64,000 bases of DNA, taken from assembly GCA_038503075.1 (NCBI GenBank), contig JBCAML010000002.1, forward strand, positions 2,046,001 through 2,110,000, given 5' to 3'. The notes under the pieces were generated by a model. The model ran no database searches and was not told where the DNA came from. It was given only the letters and a program-made list of their open reading frames with translations. The stretch comes from Gyromitra esculenta. Its lineage: Eukaryota; Ascomycota; Pezizomycetes; Pezizales; Discinaceae. Shown here one piece after another: positions 59,295 through 64,000 of the stretch. The translations under genes were made by a program, and so were the position numbers. Position 1 is the first letter of the stretch, and each line of letters opens with the position of its first letter.

Positions 59295-62200
59295 GGCAGA
59301 TCAGCCCTTGAACTTCTAATATAATAACTATGGGTTTGTAGACAGAGTGCTATTGGGGTAAAACGTAATGTGGGAAATGACGACGCAATGTGGGGTGGTA
59401 GTGGGATGGTAGTGGGGTTGCGGCTTAAAACCTCTTGGCAACCACCTGTGATCCTTATTAGCTCTGTATCCTAGATTATTCTAGCCTGAGAAAGAGCTGG
59501 AGGAGATTCAATTGGAAGCTTTCTTTTACACTTCTATCAACTTGTAAAATGTACATGCAAGTACCATAATCTTACCGCGATACACTCTTAAGAAATAAAT
59601 AAGGATAGCAACTGATAAAATGCTTATATATAACCTCCGGGGAAATTTCTTATTGGTAAATTTACATGTGATAAACTACATGTATGGGTATCTTGATGTA
59701 CTAGACAAAAAAAAGTTTGTGGCGGGGATAAAATTGGGTAACAACCAAATCTACATTTCGGAGGCTACAACCTACGGAATTTAACACCGACAACTATAAA
59801 TTACAGACTAATGTGTAGATAGAACAGCTGCAAAATAATCATCAGTTGTAGGTTGGTTGTGGGTTGGGGAATTGTGTCGTTAATGGGGTGTGGTTGCTGC
59901 TGAGGTTCACCCACATCACAAACTTTATTTTTTAGCAAGTATGGGGATCTTGACTGGTCACCAGGCCTATTCCATTGTTTTCCGCGTTAAGATTTAACTT
60001 AGCGTGACTATAAACCCCCCCCTTGCCCTAGAATTTTTCTTTCATCCTCTACTATCCCCACACACTCGGATCACTCTTGTGTCTTAGGCAATACTATCTT
60101 GATCGATCAATCACGCAACATCACTCGATTTGAATACTGCTGGGTAGCTTAGGCACAGCTCTCGCATCAACTAGAGAAAGCTGTATAGTTTCTAGCATTG
60201 GGAAGATAGGCAAATCTTCAGATACACAGGAGGTAGTCTGCCCGTTGGCAGAATCTGAGTATAAACCGATCGGGAATCGAGCTTGATTATGAGAAGCGAT
60301 ACAACCAGAATATGTTAGCAAAAAACAAATATTTGTATGTACCTGAAATCGGCTATGAGTCAAGGATCGCTTACGACTGAATCTAAATTTATGCAATATG
60401 TAGTTATAGTTGGGATCACGAAGAAGCACTGTAACATGTGGATCCTACTCTAACATTCTCGGGCGCTGAGGAAATTTACGAAGAGGTCCTGGTTAGAAAT
60501 CTTATGGTAATGGCGAGATGGATGGTATTACGTGATTCACTGCTAAAAATTTGTCACTTTGGTAATATTATAGCTATAGTCAGAAGTCCCCAAGTTTGTC
60601 TGCCTGAAGGAATGGCCATAAGTTGCGGGGCACCCCAAGCCCCAAGGAACATCTATCCATAAAAAGGTGTCTCCCATTCTCGGTGATCTCAAGTCATAAA
60701 ACCACGAAACCGTCTGTGGACTAATATCATGCGTATAAATGGGGTTTTTTGACTTGACCAAACTCCGTGTTTTTCAAGCCGGCTTTATCCCAATCCACTA
60801 GCTGATGCCGACATTCGGAACTTAAATTCTTCCAGGGTGCCTTCAGAGGAAACATAGATGAAAAACCGAATCCTGCGAATCCCAAGTAGTGAGTGTGATA
60901 AAATTTAAACTTGCTAGCTCATGACAACTCACAACGAGGAAAAAAAGGAATGAGATGTGTTACGGAAGATTGGTCGGTTAGCATCGCCTCCAGTAGCCTC
61001 GCAGCGATAGATATTTTTCAAAAAGAGAGCTGAAGGTGAAGGCTGCAAACACATAGCACAAATGGTAATCAAGCCAGAGAGATTTTGTGTGACAGCAAAT
61101 GCGGAGAAACTAAAATGGAGGTCTGGTTTATATCGAAAACACATTAAGCGCAGAGGCCGATTTGCTCTTCACTTCCTCTAATTGGTATGAGTATCACCAC
61201 GGCCATCGGAGGGTTTGACAGGAATCTGATGCTGGGGAAGCTGCATGTGGGGTTGCCTCCTTGCGCGCATGCAACTCACCCTTCCTGTTTCCCCGCAAAG
61301 TTTGGATGAATTGCTTTGTAATTTCTGAGAAGGATACCCGAAAAAATATATTGAGGTAGGTGCCAGGCACTACGACTGATCAGCCAAATAGTAGAACATA
61401 GAAATCGATCAGGCTTCCTACTGGACGAAAACTACTTTACTATGGCGACTTTTTTGGTGCGGGACCATGGTAAAATACTCGATTCGCCGATGGAGTTTTG
61501 GCTAGCCTGAATTTGCAGTTTTTGCGAGGCTCGCCGCGTGCTTGGATGTGCTTGGATGTGGGTGGCAATATATTCCGCTCCAGAACGTGAACTTCAAGGC
61601 CTCGAGCACAATAACCTCGAGAATTCCAACCTTTGATTCGCTACAACTTGAACGTCTCCATGTTAGATCGTAATATGATAGAACGCCCCAAAAACCTTAG
61701 ATCAACCCCGGTGAGAAGCTTAGACCGCAACGACAACCGGGCGCTAGTTGACCCATTATAGCATAGGCTGAAGTAAGGCGGAGAAGGCTGTATTGGAAAG
61801 AGGATCGTGATGATCGAGTATTCGTTCGCCTTTCAAAACTCCAATTACCATATGTATAGTCTCGTGACAAGTCTGCATGTGTATAACCGAGAGAGAGCCC
61901 TCCACGCTGTCAAATATGTACTTTTGTGTTTCTAGATGTTTGCTTTTGCCTGGCTGCAGGATTGTCGAGCTACCAATTTATTATTGCATTATTAAAGGGC
62001 GCTGGCAAACACTCAGACACATAGAGCTCGAGCAGATCCAGTGGTTGCGCTGCTTTGAGAAAATTCAGAGAGGGTGTTCTGCAACAAAGAGGGTTGCACC
62101 GGGGTCCAAGTGCCAACTCTGCCGACGTTAGCGTGGAGAGTAACTCGGTAATGGCAGATATCTTACCACTAGTGGATGCTTGATTCTGCAGGAAAATATG

Positions 62201-62547
62201 ATGAGCCGAAAAGGCGGAGAGCGATGGCTGAGAGGACAGAGTGAACTTTTGATTTATTTTGTAGCGAAGCAGTGAAGAGAGTTCTCCGAACCAAAAAAAT
62301 AATACAAAGCTGGTAAAAAAAAAAAAGATGATATAACTACAGTCAAATATGAAAAAAATGTAAACCCCATACCGGAAAAACCCCAAACTATTCGAAAACA
62401 TGACAAATAAAATAAAAGACCTAAAAGAAACTCCATACACCGGGTTGGTGGGAAAGACACCTTCAACATAGTAAATCTCACAATGCTTCTGCCTTCTCCG
62501 CAGGATTAAAAATCATCCCAACGATATCCCAATAATCAACTCGTTCC
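59295..62547. other. Gene-free tract of 3.3 kb
   Basis: Promoter of the N2227-type gene, then DNA in which I find no gene. A minus-strand frame near 60121-60429 and one at 61970-62440 are long but unlike known proteins and have no credible ATG context or codon pattern. A short direct repeat TGCTTGGATG occurs twice at 61539-61558. Confidence 0.45.
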
Positions 62548-62890
62548 TTACAACTCCGCCGAAGTAACGCTTTCTTCAGCCCACTCATCTCCGCTGCTAC
62601 TGCTCGTGCGTTCAAGTTCGAGATCAAGGGGTTTAGGACGACTATAGCGTAAAATAATTAGTATGCTTGCCGAATTTGAACACAAAGACAAGAGACAACG
62701 TAGTTTTCACTTACAGTGCGAGTTCCTTGGCGATGCAGTCTTCCTTTCCACAGTTCCGTGATACTAGCACGTTGACAGATGTGGAGCTATTCATGCATTC
62801 TGACATATCGTCGTTAATCCAACCACAAACGGATGTGTTCTCTTCGATTTCGCATCCACAGCTGAATTTGGTGTTCTTGAAGTTGCACAT
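62548..62890 (-). CDS. Small Cys-containing protein, 89 residues
   Basis: Two exons (62890-62715, 62641-62548) give 89 residues starting MCNFKNTKFSCGCEIEENTS. Seven cysteines lie in the first 55 residues, in CGC, VCGW, ECMNSS, NCGKEDC; the second exon adds an acidic Ser-rich tail (RTSSSSGDEWAEES). There is no signal peptide. The MCxxxxTKFSCGC start resembles a group of small fungal cytosolic or nuclear proteins with a zinc-ribbon-like Cys pattern; no function is known. The intron (73 nt, GTAAGT to ATAG with an ACTAAT branch) is convincing, and splicing extends the frame past a stop that would otherwise end it at the exon border. Confidence 0.72.
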
Positions 62891-64000
62891 CGTGATTTAG
62901 GCAGAAGGTATTCGAAGCGAAGGTACTAAGTGAGGATGTGTTGTATTGGCTTTTGATATGTTTTTTTTTTTGGGCGGAATAATAGTTGGTCTACGAGGAA
63001 GAAAGGATGAGCTTTATAGAAGAGCTACCCGGGGGCGAGCCCGTGCATATGGACACAAAAGGTGGAGTGCATTAAAACAGCTGCAATTTATTCTAAGCCT
63101 ATAACGCGGTGACCGCCTAAGGGTTGCGAACATCCCATGGTCCAAAATCAGCATATATCCGTGCGGGATTCCCACAGCCGAAATACAAATAAATTACTGA
63201 ACCAGAAACGATAATCGGCAGGCGTCGTGTTTGGATTATTCAACCGTTATCCCACCGCACGGTACTGTACGATGTCGTCAATGCGGCTTCCAATCCGAGA
63301 CACGATCAACCCACATATCCCATTCTGGGACTAGTTTTTGGATATCTTCTCTCCTGAGGCTCTGGCGATCGTTCTCTGTCAATCATTTTGTTTGCTGGCA
63401 TAGAGCGACTTTTCCAAATTCTCGGTACCATGATTTCTGTATATTTTCTTGCTTTCACCCTACTCGATCTTTCTTGATGATCTACAGGGTCGATTATGGT
63501 GGTGTCCTAGCTTTGTTGACAACAAATCTGAACTCTTCTTAACTTCGTGAGAAAACGATGTTCTTCTACGGCATCCCTGGAATAAGGGTTTCATTAAAAC
63601 TTGAAAACTTGTCCCCGATATCGATGGACAAAGCCTAATGGGCTATAGATGCTTGGGATCTCGACCAATTGCGTAGGGCGGGTTCGAGAACACCGGGAAC
63701 AACATTCTTGGGTGGTCTTCAAATACGGAAGACTTTCGGGACGGGGCATGCCGATGGCACCTGCGAGCAGATCGTATACATACTTGGGGTAAAGTGTTGG
63801 AACTTAGCGCGAAAAAGAAATTCTAATTAAGGCCTCTTACGACGAACTCGCGGGATCTCAAATCAATCGACTAACTGCTTAACGTCTGTGTCCCGTACGT
63901 GGGGTGGTTAACTCGTGCTGACCCACCTTCATATGAATCCTGAGCATGAGTCGATGGGCGGAAACTTGATTTTCTTACGCGAAATAAAAAATTATATGAA
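62891..64000. other. Gene-free right edge
   Basis: Promoter of the small Cys protein, then 1 kb without a supported gene. A plus-strand frame at 63231-63542 has no recognisable content. Confidence 0.4.

Noticed and set aside
61970..62440. 156-codon minus-strand frame rich in Phe
   Set aside because: It is made of T-rich DNA, lacks an ATG context and resembles no family; most likely chance.

Overview
The window reads as nuclear DNA of a filamentous ascomycete (Pezizomycotina). The evidence is short spliceosomal introns (mostly 46-95 nt) with GTRNGT donors, CTAAC/CTGAC branch sites and YAG acceptors, a fungal-type CBM1 cellulose-binding domain, a fungal CorA-like gene family, an A-family ABC transporter of fungal type, and a start codon split by an intron in the uS13 gene. 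I can assign 19 intact protein genes, one gene cut by the left edge, one decayed gene, two tRNAs, two MITE-like elements and one large diverged tandem array. Species cannot be named from the sequence. All gene models were built by eye from splice signals and reading-frame continuity; each spliced length was checked to be a multiple of three.

Left third (1-24 kb): the 5' end of an ABC transporter (minus); a 4 kb gene-free tract; an old-yellow-enzyme oxidoreductase (minus) and a quinate/hexose-type sugar porter (plus) that point away from each other; a secreted CBM1 protein with four Cys-rich modules; a small multi-pass membrane protein; a pogo/Tc1-type MITE; a decayed CorA-like gene; an atypical 6-phosphogluconate dehydrogenase divergent from a DUF2237 gene built of microexons; and an ankyrin protein with an amphipathic C-terminal repeat.

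Middle (24-48 kb): a 2.2 kb array of diverged repeats that carry intron-like splice signals and protein-like phrases; an S1/P1 nuclease; a small tetraspan (MARVEL-like) protein; a pirin; initiator tRNA-Met; a CDK-site-rich coiled-coil protein divergent from a KEN-box/D-box protein that I suggest may be securin; a second MITE; a Gln-rich protein; and a membrane protein.

Right part (48-64 kb): a METTL7-like methyltransferase, ribosomal protein uS13 (RPS18) followed in tandem by the ribosome-maturation factor SDO1/SBDS, vacuolar carboxypeptidase Y, tRNA-Gly(GCC) with a 7-nt intron, an N2227-type (carnosine) N-methyltransferase and an 89-residue Cys-containing protein. Housekeeping genes (translation, vacuolar proteolysis, cell cycle) are mixed with accessory metabolism and secretion genes. 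No biosynthetic cluster or CRISPR array is visible. The most unusual items are the repeat array at 25.2-27.3 kb, the candidate securin, the CBM1 protein with novel Cys modules, and the CorA-like pseudogene carrying in-frame transition-type stops.
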